Shown in pieces: positions 25,183-32,514 of a stretch of 64,000 bases of DNA; positions within the stretch are counted from its first letter, which is position 1, and every line of letters starts with the position of its first letter. The DNA lies in NCBI GenBank assembly GCA_900316955.1, contig ONEX01000009.1, positions 1 through 64,000 of the forward strand, given 5' to 3'. A program made the translations under genes and the position numbers. Source of the stretch: an uncultured Bacteroidales bacterium. GTDB taxonomy: Bacteria; Bacteroidota; Bacteroidia; Bacteroidales; UBA932. The notes beneath the pieces are model-generated. The model saw only the letters and a program-made list of their open reading frames with translations. It was not told the DNA's origin and searched no databases.

Positions 25183-26001
25183 CTAGCTGTAGAGGAGGTC
25201 CAGCAGCCAGAGTTTGGCCTTTTCCGGGAGGATGCGGACGAGCACGCCGACGGCGCCGTAGTCGATCCGGGGAATCACCCGGACGGCCATGTGCTTCCGG
25301 AGGAGCTGCTTGCAGACGGCCTTTCCGATGACTTCCGGTCCCATGCCGCCCAGCTCATCCTTCTCGATCTTCGCGAGGTTCCGGTCCATGCGGGCCCGAT
25401 AGGGCGAGCCGGGATCCTTCGCGGCGGTGGTGAACTTCCGGGCGGCCGTAAAGCCGGTGGCGACGTCGCCCGGAAGGACGCTGCAGCATTCGATGCCCGT
25501 TCCCTTGAGTTCCATCTGCAGGGACTCGCTGAGGGAGAGCAGGGCCGCCTTGGCTGCGGAATAGAAGCCCTGGAAGGGGAGCTGCAGGATGGCCATCACC
25601 GAAGTGATCGTGACGATGCGGCCGAACCCTTGCCGGCGGAAGACCGGCAGGCAGGCCTGGATGGTCTTCAGGGAGCCGAAATAGCAGGTTTCGAACTGGT
25701 AGCGGGCCTCGGCGTCGGTCGATCCCTCGATGGGGCCGTAGATGCCGTTGCCGGCATTGCAGACGACGGCGTCCAGGTGGCCCTGCTCACCGACGATGCG
25801 CTCCACGGCGCTCTTCAGGGAGGCCTCGTCGTTGACATCCAGCTGGATGGGAATGATGCGGGGGGCGGGTTTCTCGACGGTTCCGCGGCGGGAACCGGCA
25901 TAGACGGTGATGCCCGCCTCGGCGAGGAGCCGGGCGGTGGCGGCGCCGATGCCGCTGCTGCCGCCCGAGATCAGGGCGACGCTTACTTTCTTGATTTCCA
26001 T
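25183..26001 (-). CDS. Short-chain dehydrogenase/reductase (SDR)
   Basis: 272 residues. The nucleotide-binding motif is SGGSSGIGAATARLL (about 13-27), NAG lies in VVCNAGNGIYG, and the catalytic triad is the Ser in ITSVMA with FYSAAKAAL (YxxxK). It reduces or oxidises an alcohol/ketone using NAD(P)H. The basic residues of AGSRRG after the second strand suggest NADP preference. The C-terminus is more hydrophobic than usual, and the sequence recalls lipid-active SDRs such as 3-ketosphinganine reductases. Its start overlaps the stop of the acyltransferase gene by 19 bases, and a CDP-alcohol transferase follows upstream, so a lipid substrate is likely but unproven. Confidence 0.85.
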   Translation of the reverse strand: MEIKKVSVALISGGSSGIGAATARLLAEAGITVYAGSRRGTVEKPAPRIIPIQLDVNDEASLKSAVERIVGEQGHLDAVVCNAGNGIYGPIEGSTDAEARYQFETCYFGSLKTIQACLPVFRRQGFGRIVTITSVMAILQLPFQGFYSAAKAALLSLSESLQMELKGTGIECCSVLPGDVATGFTAARKFTTAAKDPGSPYRARMDRNLAKIEKDELGGMGPEVIGKAVCKQLLRKHMAVRVIPRIDYGAVGVLVRILPEKAKLWLLDLLYS

Positions 26002-26861
26002 AATTCGGATCGGTTGGCAAAGCTTTCCGGAAGCGGCAAGTCGTAGACGCTGCGCCGCAGGAAGGCCTTGAATGCTTGTAAATCAGGATATTGCTCCTGT
26101 TCTTCGACAGGAATGGGAGCGCCGATGCCCACACGCGGGCGGCTCCCGCGCTTGTTGAACACTTCGTGGAACAGGCGGACGAAGCGCACCCGGTAGTCGA
26201 TGAGGCCGAGCGCGTAGTAGAAACGGGAATTCCGGTCGAAGAACCGGACGGGGACGACGGGGACGCGGGCTTTCCGGATGAGGCGGACGGCCGCGTCCTG
26301 CCAGTCGCGCTCGCTGAGGATCCAGCCTTGCCGCGGCTTGAGGTCGGCGACGGCGCCGGCCGGGAACAGGCACAGGGGACCACCTTCCCGGAGATGGGCC
26401 AGGGCATTCTTGACCCCGTTGATGCTGGTGTCCGAAACCCCCTTGCTGGCGGCGGTGACGGGATTGACCGCGATGAAACTCGGGGCCAGGCCCGGAATCC
26501 AGGTGAGCATCTCGTTGACCATCACCTTCGTCTCCGGCCGCCGCTCACCGAACAGGTCCAGCAGGCAGATTCCGTCGATATGGCCGTATACGTGGTTCGC
26601 GACGACGATGAACGGCCCGTCCGGCAGGGATTCCAGCCTTTCGGGGTTTCCGACGCGGAAATCGATGCCCACGTCGTCCAGGATGGCCTTGGCGAACGGG
26701 GGACCGTAGGGAACGCCGGCTGTGTCCAGCCGGTCGTGCAGGGCGTTGACCTTGGCGATGCCGGTGATCCGGCAGGCAAGGTCGAACAACAGCTTTCCTC
26801 GCCGTCCTTTGAAAACGGGGGAGAGCCTTTCGGCTGCGTCCTGCTGCGTGATGACGACCAT
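25983..26861 (-). CDS. PlsC-like acyltransferase (hemolysin-type)
   Basis: 292 residues. The acyltransferase motif VVANHVYGHIDG (H-x5-D) lies near residues 88-99 and a second block, LCLFPAGAVADL, near 170 matches the FPEG-like motif. The family transfers acyl groups from acyl-CoA or acyl-ACP to lipid or amino-acid-lipid acceptors at the inner membrane. A glutamate to alanine change in the FPxG block is seen in several hemolysin-type members. Genes for a CDP-alcohol transferase upstream (3-base gap) and an SDR downstream (19-base overlap) share the strand, so the three form a lipid-synthesis operon. The acceptor is unknown. Confidence 0.85.
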   Translation of the reverse strand: MVVITQQDAAERLSPVFKGRRGKLLFDLACRITGIAKVNALHDRLDTAGVPYGPPFAKAILDDVGIDFRVGNPERLESLPDGPFIVVANHVYGHIDGICLLDLFGERRPETKVMVNEMLTWIPGLAPSFIAVNPVTAASKGVSDTSINGVKNALAHLREGGPLCLFPAGAVADLKPRQGWILSERDWQDAAVRLIRKARVPVVPVRFFDRNSRFYYALGLIDYRVRFVRLFHEVFNKRGSRPRVGIGAPIPVEEQEQYPDLQAFKAFLRRSVYDLPLPESFANRSELWKSRK

Positions 26862-26864
26862 GGA

Positions 26865-27587
26865 CTAGTCCTTGTCGAACGGCTTCGGCGGGTCGATGCG
26901 CTTGAAATAGCTGATGTCCTTGATGAAGCTTACCAGGTAGAAGAAGAAGAGGATGAAGGCGACCACGACGGCGATGCCGTCCAGGATGCCGAAGTCGAAC
27001 TCGTTGTGGAACAGGGAGATATGCGTCTTCCAGCGGGAAAGGGCCGGGATGTAGATGAACGCCGTGTTCACCAGGATGGCGAGGATGCGGAACTCGGTGG
27101 GGCCGAGCCCGCCGTAGGTGAGGCGGTGCTCCCCCTTGAGGTAGCAGTCGATGTACACATAGACGCTGAGCGCCAGGTAGGCGACCAGGACACCGGCCAT
27201 GAAAGTCATGTTCACGAGCGGGGAGGTGCCCACGCCGGCGAACATGATGCACTCGTTGATGACATCCACGTTGTGGTCGATGAAGAAGCCGTAGGTCTTC
27301 CGCTGGGTGTTCCGCACGCGGGCGAGACCGCCGTCCAGCGAGTCGCCGAACCAGTTCACCACGAAGCCGAAGGAGGCGAGCCACAGCCAGTTCAGGTTGA
27401 GGTTCGACAGGGCGTAGCCGGTGGCGACGATGGCCGCGCCCAGGAATCCGACGAAGGTGAGCATGTCGGACGTCACCCAGGCCGGCAGGCGCTCCGCCAG
27501 CCAGACCAGCGCTTTCTTTTCGTATGGGTTGAGGATCGATGTCTGGATCCGTTTTGCTTGTTTGATTTCTTCTTGACTCTTTTTCAT
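26865..27587 (-). CDS. CDP-alcohol phosphatidyltransferase
   Basis: 240 residues. The family signature D-x2-DG-x2-AR-x9-G-x3-D-x3-D is present as DSLDGGLAR ... YGFFIDHNVD near residues 86-112. Five or so hydrophobic helices follow (around 40-70 and 125-230). These enzymes swap CMP from a CDP-alcohol for a second alcohol to make a phospholipid headgroup. The sequence does not say whether the product is a phosphatidylglycerol, inositol or other type. It is the first gene of a three-gene operon with the acyltransferase and SDR. A TATCTTTG -7 box lies 8 bases before its ATG. Confidence 0.92.
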   Translation of the reverse strand: MKKSQEEIKQAKRIQTSILNPYEKKALVWLAERLPAWVTSDMLTFVGFLGAAIVATGYALSNLNLNWLWLASFGFVVNWFGDSLDGGLARVRNTQRKTYGFFIDHNVDVINECIMFAGVGTSPLVNMTFMAGVLVAYLALSVYVYIDCYLKGEHRLTYGGLGPTEFRILAILVNTAFIYIPALSRWKTHISLFHNEFDFGILDGIAVVVAFILFFFYLVSFIKDISYFKRIDPPKPFDKD

Positions 27588-27594
27588 AATTGGA

Positions 27595-27651
27595 CAAAGA
27601 TACGAAATATTCCGGTTTGTTGGGTCATTCGGACAATTCTTCGTATCTTTA
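27595..27651. promoter_or_regulatory. Divergent promoter pair, mirrored -7 boxes
   Basis: TATCTTTG at 27602-27595 on the minus strand serves the CDP-alcohol transferase and TATCTTTA at 27644-27651 on the plus strand serves the DUF5715 gene. The two boxes are part of an inverted repeat, AAAGATACGAA and TTCGTATCTTT. -33 boxes are less clear. Confidence 0.6.
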
Positions 27652-27655
27652 GCCT

Positions 27656-28363
27656 ATGAAACTCAAGCGGAAAACCAAGTTCTGGCTCGTCGTGTCGGCC
27701 ATCCTCGCCTTGATCGTGGGGCTGCTGGTGCTGTGGGCCGTCCGGGGCATCCAGCGCTGGCGCTGGCATCATGCCGGTCCCATCGAGAACCATCCGGTCC
27801 GCATCTGGGACGTGAACTTCACCAAGGAATTCAACGACCTGAACGAGGTGCAGCTTGCGGTCGCGCAGGCCGTCGGCGTGCCGCCGGTGGAGGACCGCGA
27901 CGCCGCGGAGCACATGAAGAAACGCCTGGTCGAGATCGTGGACAACGATCTGTACAGCGTGGACGAACTCACGCACTCGATCCCGTTCCTGGTCCCGTCC
28001 GCTGCGGAACTCCTGGACCGCATCGGCCGGAACTTCCAGGATTCCCTCTCGGCCAAGGGCCTGAACCCCAACAAACTGGTCGTTACTTCTGTCCTCCGCA
28101 CGGAGGAGGACGTCCGAAAGCTCCGGCAGGGAAACATCAACGCCTCCGAGAACTCCACGCACCGCTACGGAACGACCTTCGACATCTCCTATTGGCACTA
28201 TGTCAAGGTTCCTGATCTCCGGGAACGACCCTATGCGGATGTCCCGCCCGAATACCTCCGCGCCACGCTCTCGCAGGTCCTGAAAGACCTGCACGACGAG
28301 GGCGCCTGCTACGTGAAATACGAGAAAAAGCAAACCTGTTTCCACATAACCGTCAGAAAATGA
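27656..28363 (+). CDS. DUF5715 family protein, M15-peptidase-like
   Basis: 235 residues. A basic start and a hydrophobic helix (about 10-32) suggest a membrane anchor with the rest in the periplasm. Residues about 140-235 read LVVTSVLRTEEDVRKL, then NSTHRYGTTFDISYW and finally CFHITV. This order of S-x-H-x-x-x-x-x-D and a late histidine is the zinc-ligand pattern of D-Ala-D-Ala carboxypeptidases of the M15/VanY type, so peptidoglycan trimming is plausible. The name DUF5715 is from memory; the M15 link is inferred from the spacing of the residues. It overlaps the next gene by 4 bases. Confidence 0.75.
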   Translation: MKLKRKTKFWLVVSAILALIVGLLVLWAVRGIQRWRWHHAGPIENHPVRIWDVNFTKEFNDLNEVQLAVAQAVGVPPVEDRDAAEHMKKRLVEIVDNDLYSVDELTHSIPFLVPSAAELLDRIGRNFQDSLSAKGLNPNKLVVTSVLRTEEDVRKLRQGNINASENSTHRYGTTFDISYWHYVKVPDLRERPYADVPPEYLRATLSQVLKDLHDEGACYVKYEKKQTCFHITVRK

Positions 28364-28869
28364 AAAAGTTCCTTCTTGTCTTCGCCGCGCTGGCGGCCCT
28401 CGTCTCCTGCAAGAACGCCGTCAACGACGCCGACAGCGAATACGCCGTCGACATGATCAAGAAAGGGGAGTCCATCCCCGCGTTTGCGCTGAAAGACCGC
28501 GCGGGCGTGCTGCACAGCCCGGACGAGTTCGCCGGGAAGTACGTCGTATACGATTTCTGGGCCACCTGGTGCCCCGACTGCCGGGCGGACGTCCCCGCGA
28601 TGAAGGAACTGTACGCGAAGTACGGTGACAAGGTCACCTTCGTGGGCATTTCCTTTGACACAGAGCCGGAGAAGCTGGACGCCTACGTCGCCGAAAACGG
28701 CATCGCATGGCTGCAGCTGAGCGATTTTGTCGCAAAAAAGGAATCCAAGGTCGGGGAAGATTTCCGCGTCAAATGGATTCCTTCGATGTATCTCGTGGGC
28801 CCGGACGGCAAGGTGCTGCTCGGGACCGTGATGGTGGACAAGCTAAGACTTGCGCTGGAAGCGCTTTAG
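28360..28869 (+). CDS. TlpA-like thioredoxin-fold lipoprotein
   Basis: 169 residues. A lipoprotein signal (FLLVFAALAALVSCKN) gives lipidated Cys17. The thioredoxin fold follows, with the redox motif WCPDC (Cys71 and Cys74) in YDFWATWCPDCRADVPAMK, and WIPSMYLVGPDG with the cis-proline region near residue 145. It probably reduces or exchanges thiols on envelope proteins or cytochromes. The gene starts 4 bases before the end of the DUF5715 gene (ATGA overlap). Its 3' end overlaps the convergent gene at 28843 by 27 bases, so the two coding ends share sequence on opposite strands. Confidence 0.9.
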   Translation: MKKFLLVFAALAALVSCKNAVNDADSEYAVDMIKKGESIPAFALKDRAGVLHSPDEFAGKYVVYDFWATWCPDCRADVPAMKELYAKYGDKVTFVGISFDTEPEKLDAYVAENGIAWLQLSDFVAKKESKVGEDFRVKWIPSMYLVGPDGKVLLGTVMVDKLRLALEAL

Positions 28870-29820
28870 GATCGCCTTGATGGCCCGCCAGCCGATCTTC
28901 CGGAAGGAGTTGGTGTGGCGGTTGATCTTCTCGGGATACAGTTCCTCGAACGCGATGAGGATGCCGGAGTCCAGGACGTCGGCGAATTCGTCGTTGATGC
29001 CCGTGCCGAAATAGATCATGGACGGGGACAGGTTCATGTAGGTGTTCACCAGCGGCGGGATGCTCACGCCGAGCTTCAGGACCTCGGTCTTGAGGATCTT
29101 GTAGTCTTCCTTGTAGTCCTTTCCGTTGAAAAGCTTGTTGAAGCGGCGGGGATTGTTCACCTTGACTTCCTTGCGGATCTTGATCAGGTTCGCGTTCGCT
29201 CCGAAATACTTCTTGAGGAAGTACATCACCATTTCCCGGGCTTCGGTGTTGTATTCGGGGTAGATGGTCATCTTTCCGAAGAAGTACTTGACGCGGTCCT
29301 TGTACAGCACGCCGAGGGCGGCGATGCCGTCGAAGAGGTTGTCCAGGGCGTACAGGCTCTTGGAGCCGGCCTTGGAGCTCTGGTATTCCACCGAGACGAA
29401 GGAGCGGCCGAGTTCGAGGGTGTAGGGGAGGTAGTCCCGGAGGAACTTCTTCGTGAACTCGAACATGTGCGCGGAGGTCAGGATGGGCTGGCCGTAGCGG
29501 TCGTACACGGCATCGTCACACAGGCAGAAGCGGTAGCCGCCGATGATTTCCTCGGCTTCGGGATCCCAGAGGACCAGCTGGCGGTAACCGTAGGCGGGAT
29601 CGGTGTCGAACTTGTCGATGTCCAGGGGCTCTCCCGTGCCGCCACCGTCGTTGCGGAAGGCGATTTCCCGCAGGCGGCCGATTTCCCGGATGACGTTCAC
29701 GGCTTCCGGGCCGACGACATAGAGCTGGTTACCGGCGCGGTTCGTTTCCCGCAGGTGCGTTTCCTGGTTGAGTTCCGCCTTCAGGAGTTCCTTGTCGACG
29801 GGATCGATAATCTTTTTCAT
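28843..29820 (-). CDS. glsB: GNAT-type N-acyltransferase, GlsB-like (glycine lipid synthesis)
   Basis: 325 residues. The N-terminal two thirds resemble the OlsB/GlsB family of N-acyltransferases with GNAT fold: GRLREIAFRNDGGGTG, GGYRFCLCDDAVYDRYG, and LELGRSFVSVEYQSSKAGSK. In Bacteroides thetaiotaomicron GlsB attaches a 3-hydroxy acyl chain to glycine and GlsA adds a second acyl chain by ester bond. The partner gene glsA lies directly upstream on the same strand with a 30-base gap, the arrangement known in Bacteroides. The C-terminal third is longer than in OlsB proteins. The 3' end overlaps the convergent TlpA-like gene by 27 bases. Confidence 0.85.
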   Translation of the reverse strand: MKKIIDPVDKELLKAELNQETHLRETNRAGNQLYVVGPEAVNVIREIGRLREIAFRNDGGGTGEPLDIDKFDTDPAYGYRQLVLWDPEAEEIIGGYRFCLCDDAVYDRYGQPILTSAHMFEFTKKFLRDYLPYTLELGRSFVSVEYQSSKAGSKSLYALDNLFDGIAALGVLYKDRVKYFFGKMTIYPEYNTEAREMVMYFLKKYFGANANLIKIRKEVKVNNPRRFNKLFNGKDYKEDYKILKTEVLKLGVSIPPLVNTYMNLSPSMIYFGTGINDEFADVLDSGILIAFEELYPEKINRHTNSFRKIGWRAIKAILKRFQRKS

Positions 29821-29850
29821 GGGAAAGGAGGTTTAGTACAGAGGTTCGTT

Positions 29851-30660
29851 CTATAGGTTTTCTACGCGTTCTTTGACCCAGGCGGCCCATTCCGCCGGTT
29901 TCCGGCTGCCGTCGAAGGTCTGCCAGGGGATCGGGTCGCCGATCACGACCCGGTAGGTGTTGCCCTGCCCCCGGTACATCTCGTCCACCAGCAGGACCAT
30001 CGCGAGCGGGAACTTCTTGTTCACGCCGGTGATCTTCCCGATCCAGTCCACGAAATAGAACCGCCAGGAATTGCGGCCGTAGAAGTGCATCGGAATGATG
30101 TCGCGGTGGGTTTCCACGCTCTTGGTGAGGAAGGTTTTCTTCCAGGGCATCTCCACGATCTTCCCGTGCTCGCGGCGGGCGCACTTGCCGGCCGGGAACA
30201 TGAGGACCTGCGCGTCGGAATGGAAGATGCCGTCGGTCTGGGCCGACAGGTTCCGGGACTGGCCGCCCATCTTGTTCACGGGGACGAAGATGCCGCTGAG
30301 CGGCTTCAGGGCCATCAGGAAGTCATTGACCATGATGCGGATGTTGCCATCGTAGATCCGCCCGAAGATGGAGACGATCGCCAGCGCGTCGTGGCCGCCG
30401 AGCGGATGGTTGGAGGCCACCGTGACGAGCCGGTCCGTCGGGACCTTTTCCAGGCCCTCCACCTGCAGGGTGACGTTCATGCATTTCAGGGTGTTCTCGG
30501 CGAATTCGACACCCGTGTATCCCTGGCGCAGGATAGAGTTCAGAAAGTCCTCGTGCAAGAGCTTCCGTCCCAGCCGGATAAGCCATTTGGGCGTCTTTTC
30601 CCCCAACTTGCTGCGGAAGAGGGCGCCTACGTCAATCAAGTATTTGTCAGATGGTTCCAT
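29851..30660 (-). CDS. glsA: O-acyltransferase, GlsA-like (glycine lipid synthesis)
   Basis: 269 residues. The acyltransferase motif SNHPLGGHDAL (H-x5-D) lies near residues 80-90, with LMFPAGKCARR near 150 as the second motif. Together with the following GlsB-like gene this gives the full two-step pathway known from Bacteroides: N-acylation of glycine, then O-acylation of the hydroxy-acyl chain at the inner membrane. A possible -7 box TACTTTTA lies at 30677-30670 on the minus strand. This is the third hemolysin-type acyltransferase fold in the window, after 25983, and before 49063. Confidence 0.87.
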   Translation of the reverse strand: MEPSDKYLIDVGALFRSKLGEKTPKWLIRLGRKLLHEDFLNSILRQGYTGVEFAENTLKCMNVTLQVEGLEKVPTDRLVTVASNHPLGGHDALAIVSIFGRIYDGNIRIMVNDFLMALKPLSGIFVPVNKMGGQSRNLSAQTDGIFHSDAQVLMFPAGKCARREHGKIVEMPWKKTFLTKSVETHRDIIPMHFYGRNSWRFYFVDWIGKITGVNKKFPLAMVLLVDEMYRGQGNTYRVVIGDPIPWQTFDGSRKPAEWAAWVKERVENL

Positions 30661-30721
30661 TTGCGTCTGTAAAAGTAGCCATTTGGGGGGAGATTCGCAA
30701 GTTATTCCGGAAAAAAGTCCT

Positions 30722-30729
30722 TATCTTTG
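30722..30729 (+). promoter_or_regulatory. -7 box for the GtrA-family gene
   Basis: TATCTTTG matches TAnnTTTG and ends five bases before the ATG at 30735. It rules out the in-frame start further upstream at 30651. Confidence 0.6.
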
Positions 30730-30734
30730 GACCG

Positions 30735-31214
30735 ATGAAAACCTCCACCAAGAAGCGGCTCTGGGAACTCCTCATGCGGTTTGCGGTGTTCTCCATCACC
30801 AGCGGCGCCGGCACGCTGGTGGACCTGGGCGTGCACTGGTGGCTCTCCGCCGCTTTCCTGCAGGACCGGTACTGGTGGACCTTCTGGGTGGCCCCGGTCA
30901 TCTCCTTCGAGCTGGCCGTCCTCACGAATTTCCTGATCGCCTATTTCTACGTATGGCGGGAGCGCATCTCCCAGCGGAGCGTGCGTTCTTTCTTCCGTCA
31001 TTTTGCGGGCTATAACGCCACGGCGACCGGCGTCTTCTTCATCAAGCTGCTGGTCATGCAGGGCTTCCACCTGCTCTTTGTCGCACTGGGCTGGTTCCAG
31101 GGCGCGACTTACGAACCCGTCCTGTGCAACATGCTGGCCCTCTGTATCTCGGGCTGTTTCAGCTTCGTGCTGAACGAGTTCGTCGTCTTCAAGCCTCCGG
31201 TGAAGAAGGACTGA
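30735..31214 (+). CDS. GtrA-family membrane protein
   Basis: 159 residues from the ATG at 30735. Four hydrophobic helices are visible, near 15-38, 48-72, 90-115 and 130-150, with the family blocks FAVFSITSGAGTLVDLG and LTNFLIAYFYVWRER. GtrA-type proteins help move undecaprenyl-linked sugars across the inner membrane or take part in cell-wall glycan modification. No glycosyltransferase gene is adjacent, so its exact role is open. The stop abuts the stop of kbl with no intergenic base. Confidence 0.87.
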   Translation: MKTSTKKRLWELLMRFAVFSITSGAGTLVDLGVHWWLSAAFLQDRYWWTFWVAPVISFELAVLTNFLIAYFYVWRERISQRSVRSFFRHFAGYNATATGVFFIKLLVMQGFHLLFVALGWFQGATYEPVLCNMLALCISGCFSFVLNEFVVFKPPVKKD

Positions 31215-32405
31215 TTATTTCAGGACTCCCAGTTCCTTGCCCACCTTGATGAAGGCCGCGATGGCCTTGTCCAGGTGCTCCTTCTTGTGCGCGGCGGACA
31301 GCTGTACGCGGATGCGGGCCTGGCCCTTCGGCACCACCGGATAGTAGAAGCCGGTGACGAAGATGCCTTCCTCTGCCATCTTGGCTGCGAATTTCTGCGA
31401 CAGGGGAGCGTCGTACAGCATCACGGCGCAGATGGCGGACTGTGTGGGCTTGATGTCGAAGCCCGCGGCCATCATCTTGTCGCGGAAGTAGTTCACGTTC
31501 TCCACGAGGCGGTCGTGCAGCTCGTTGGACTCCTTCAGGATCTTGAAGGTCTCCAGGCCGGCGCCGGCGATCATCGGCGGGATGGAGTTCGAGAACAGGT
31601 ACGGGCGGGAGCGCTGGCGGAGCATGTCGATGATCTCCTGCCGGCCGGTGGTGAAGCCGCCCACGGCGCCGCCGAAGGCCTTTCCGAGGGTGCCGGTGAA
31701 GATGTCGATGCGGCCGTAGCAACCGAACTGCTCGGCGACACCGTGGCCGGTCGGGCCCACGACGCCGGCGGAGTGGCTCTCGTCGACCATCACCAGGGCG
31801 TCATACTTCTCCGCAAGGTCGCAGATCTTGTCCATCGGGGCGACGTTGCCGTCCATGGAGAAGACACCGTCGGTGACGATGATGCGGAAACGGCAGGCCT
31901 GGGCCTCCTGGAGCTTGGCCTCGAGCTCCGCCATGTCGGCGTTGGCGTAGCGGAAGCGCTGGGCCTTGCACAGACGGACGCCGTCGATGATGGAGGCGTG
32001 GTTCAGGGAGTCGGAGATGATGGCGTCCTCGGCGGTGAGGAGCGGCTCGAACACGCCGCCGTTGGCGTCGAAGCAGGCCGCGTAGAGGATGGCGTCATCG
32101 GTATGGAAGTAGTCCGCGATGGCTTTTTCTAGCTCCTTGTGGATGTCCTGGGTGCCGCAGATGAAGCGGACGGAGGACATGCCGTAGCCGCGCGCGTCGA
32201 TCGCCTTCTTGGCGGCGGCCGCGAGGCGCGGGCTGTCGGCGAGGCCGAGATAGTTGTTGGCACAGAAGTTCAGGGCCTTGCTGCCGTCCTGGAGGGTGAT
32301 TTCGGCGCTCTGGGCCGATGCGATGTTGCGTTCTCTCTTGTAGAGACCGGCCTCCTCGATGGCTTTCAGTTCGTCCTGGAGGTGCTGTTGGAATTTTCCG
32401 TACAT
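31215..32405 (-). CDS. kbl: Glycine C-acetyltransferase (2-amino-3-ketobutyrate CoA ligase)
   Basis: 396 residues from the ATG at 32405; an upstream frame start at 32438 overlaps the -7 box and is excluded. PLP-dependent alpha-oxoamine synthase that splits 2-amino-3-ketobutyrate with CoA into glycine and acetyl-CoA. Close to E. coli Kbl along its whole length: NFCANNYLGLADSPRL, SVRFICGTQDIHKELE, DALVMVDESHSAGVVG, the PLP lysine in TGTLGKAFGG, and YPVVPKGQARIRVQLSAAH. The divergent gene tdh supplies its substrate. A serine palmitoyltransferase identity was considered and set aside because the sequence tracks Kbl. Confidence 0.95.
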   Translation of the reverse strand: MYGKFQQHLQDELKAIEEAGLYKRERNIASAQSAEITLQDGSKALNFCANNYLGLADSPRLAAAAKKAIDARGYGMSSVRFICGTQDIHKELEKAIADYFHTDDAILYAACFDANGGVFEPLLTAEDAIISDSLNHASIIDGVRLCKAQRFRYANADMAELEAKLQEAQACRFRIIVTDGVFSMDGNVAPMDKICDLAEKYDALVMVDESHSAGVVGPTGHGVAEQFGCYGRIDIFTGTLGKAFGGAVGGFTTGRQEIIDMLRQRSRPYLFSNSIPPMIAGAGLETFKILKESNELHDRLVENVNYFRDKMMAAGFDIKPTQSAICAVMLYDAPLSQKFAAKMAEEGIFVTGFYYPVVPKGQARIRVQLSAAHKKEHLDKAIAAFIKVGKELGVLK

Positions 32406-32435
32406 GATATAAGGTGCTTTTGTGTTTTCTGCTTT

Positions 32436-32494
32436 CAAATTTAAAGAAATTCCGGGAGAATTGTACCGTTTTTTCCGAAAAACTCATAAATTTG
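32436..32494. promoter_or_regulatory. Divergent promoter region between kbl and tdh
   Basis: TAAATTTG occurs on both strands: 32443-32436 (minus, for kbl) and 32487-32494 (plus, for tdh, 20 bases before its ATG). The two genes of one pathway thus start from a shared intergenic region of about 110 bases. Confidence 0.6.
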
Positions 32495-32514
32495 TATGAC
32501 TAAACCAAGCGCTG

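Noticed and set aside
22704..25331. Long open frame of 875 codons on the plus strand
   Set aside because: It lies fully opposite the DUF5686 gene and has an implausible composition rich in Val, Glu, Gly, Asp and Arg. It is a shadow that GC-rich coding sequence often creates.
31215..32405. kbl read as serine palmitoyltransferase
   Set aside because: Same enzyme family, but the sequence follows E. coli Kbl through the whole length and the divergent threonine dehydrogenase supports the Kbl role.
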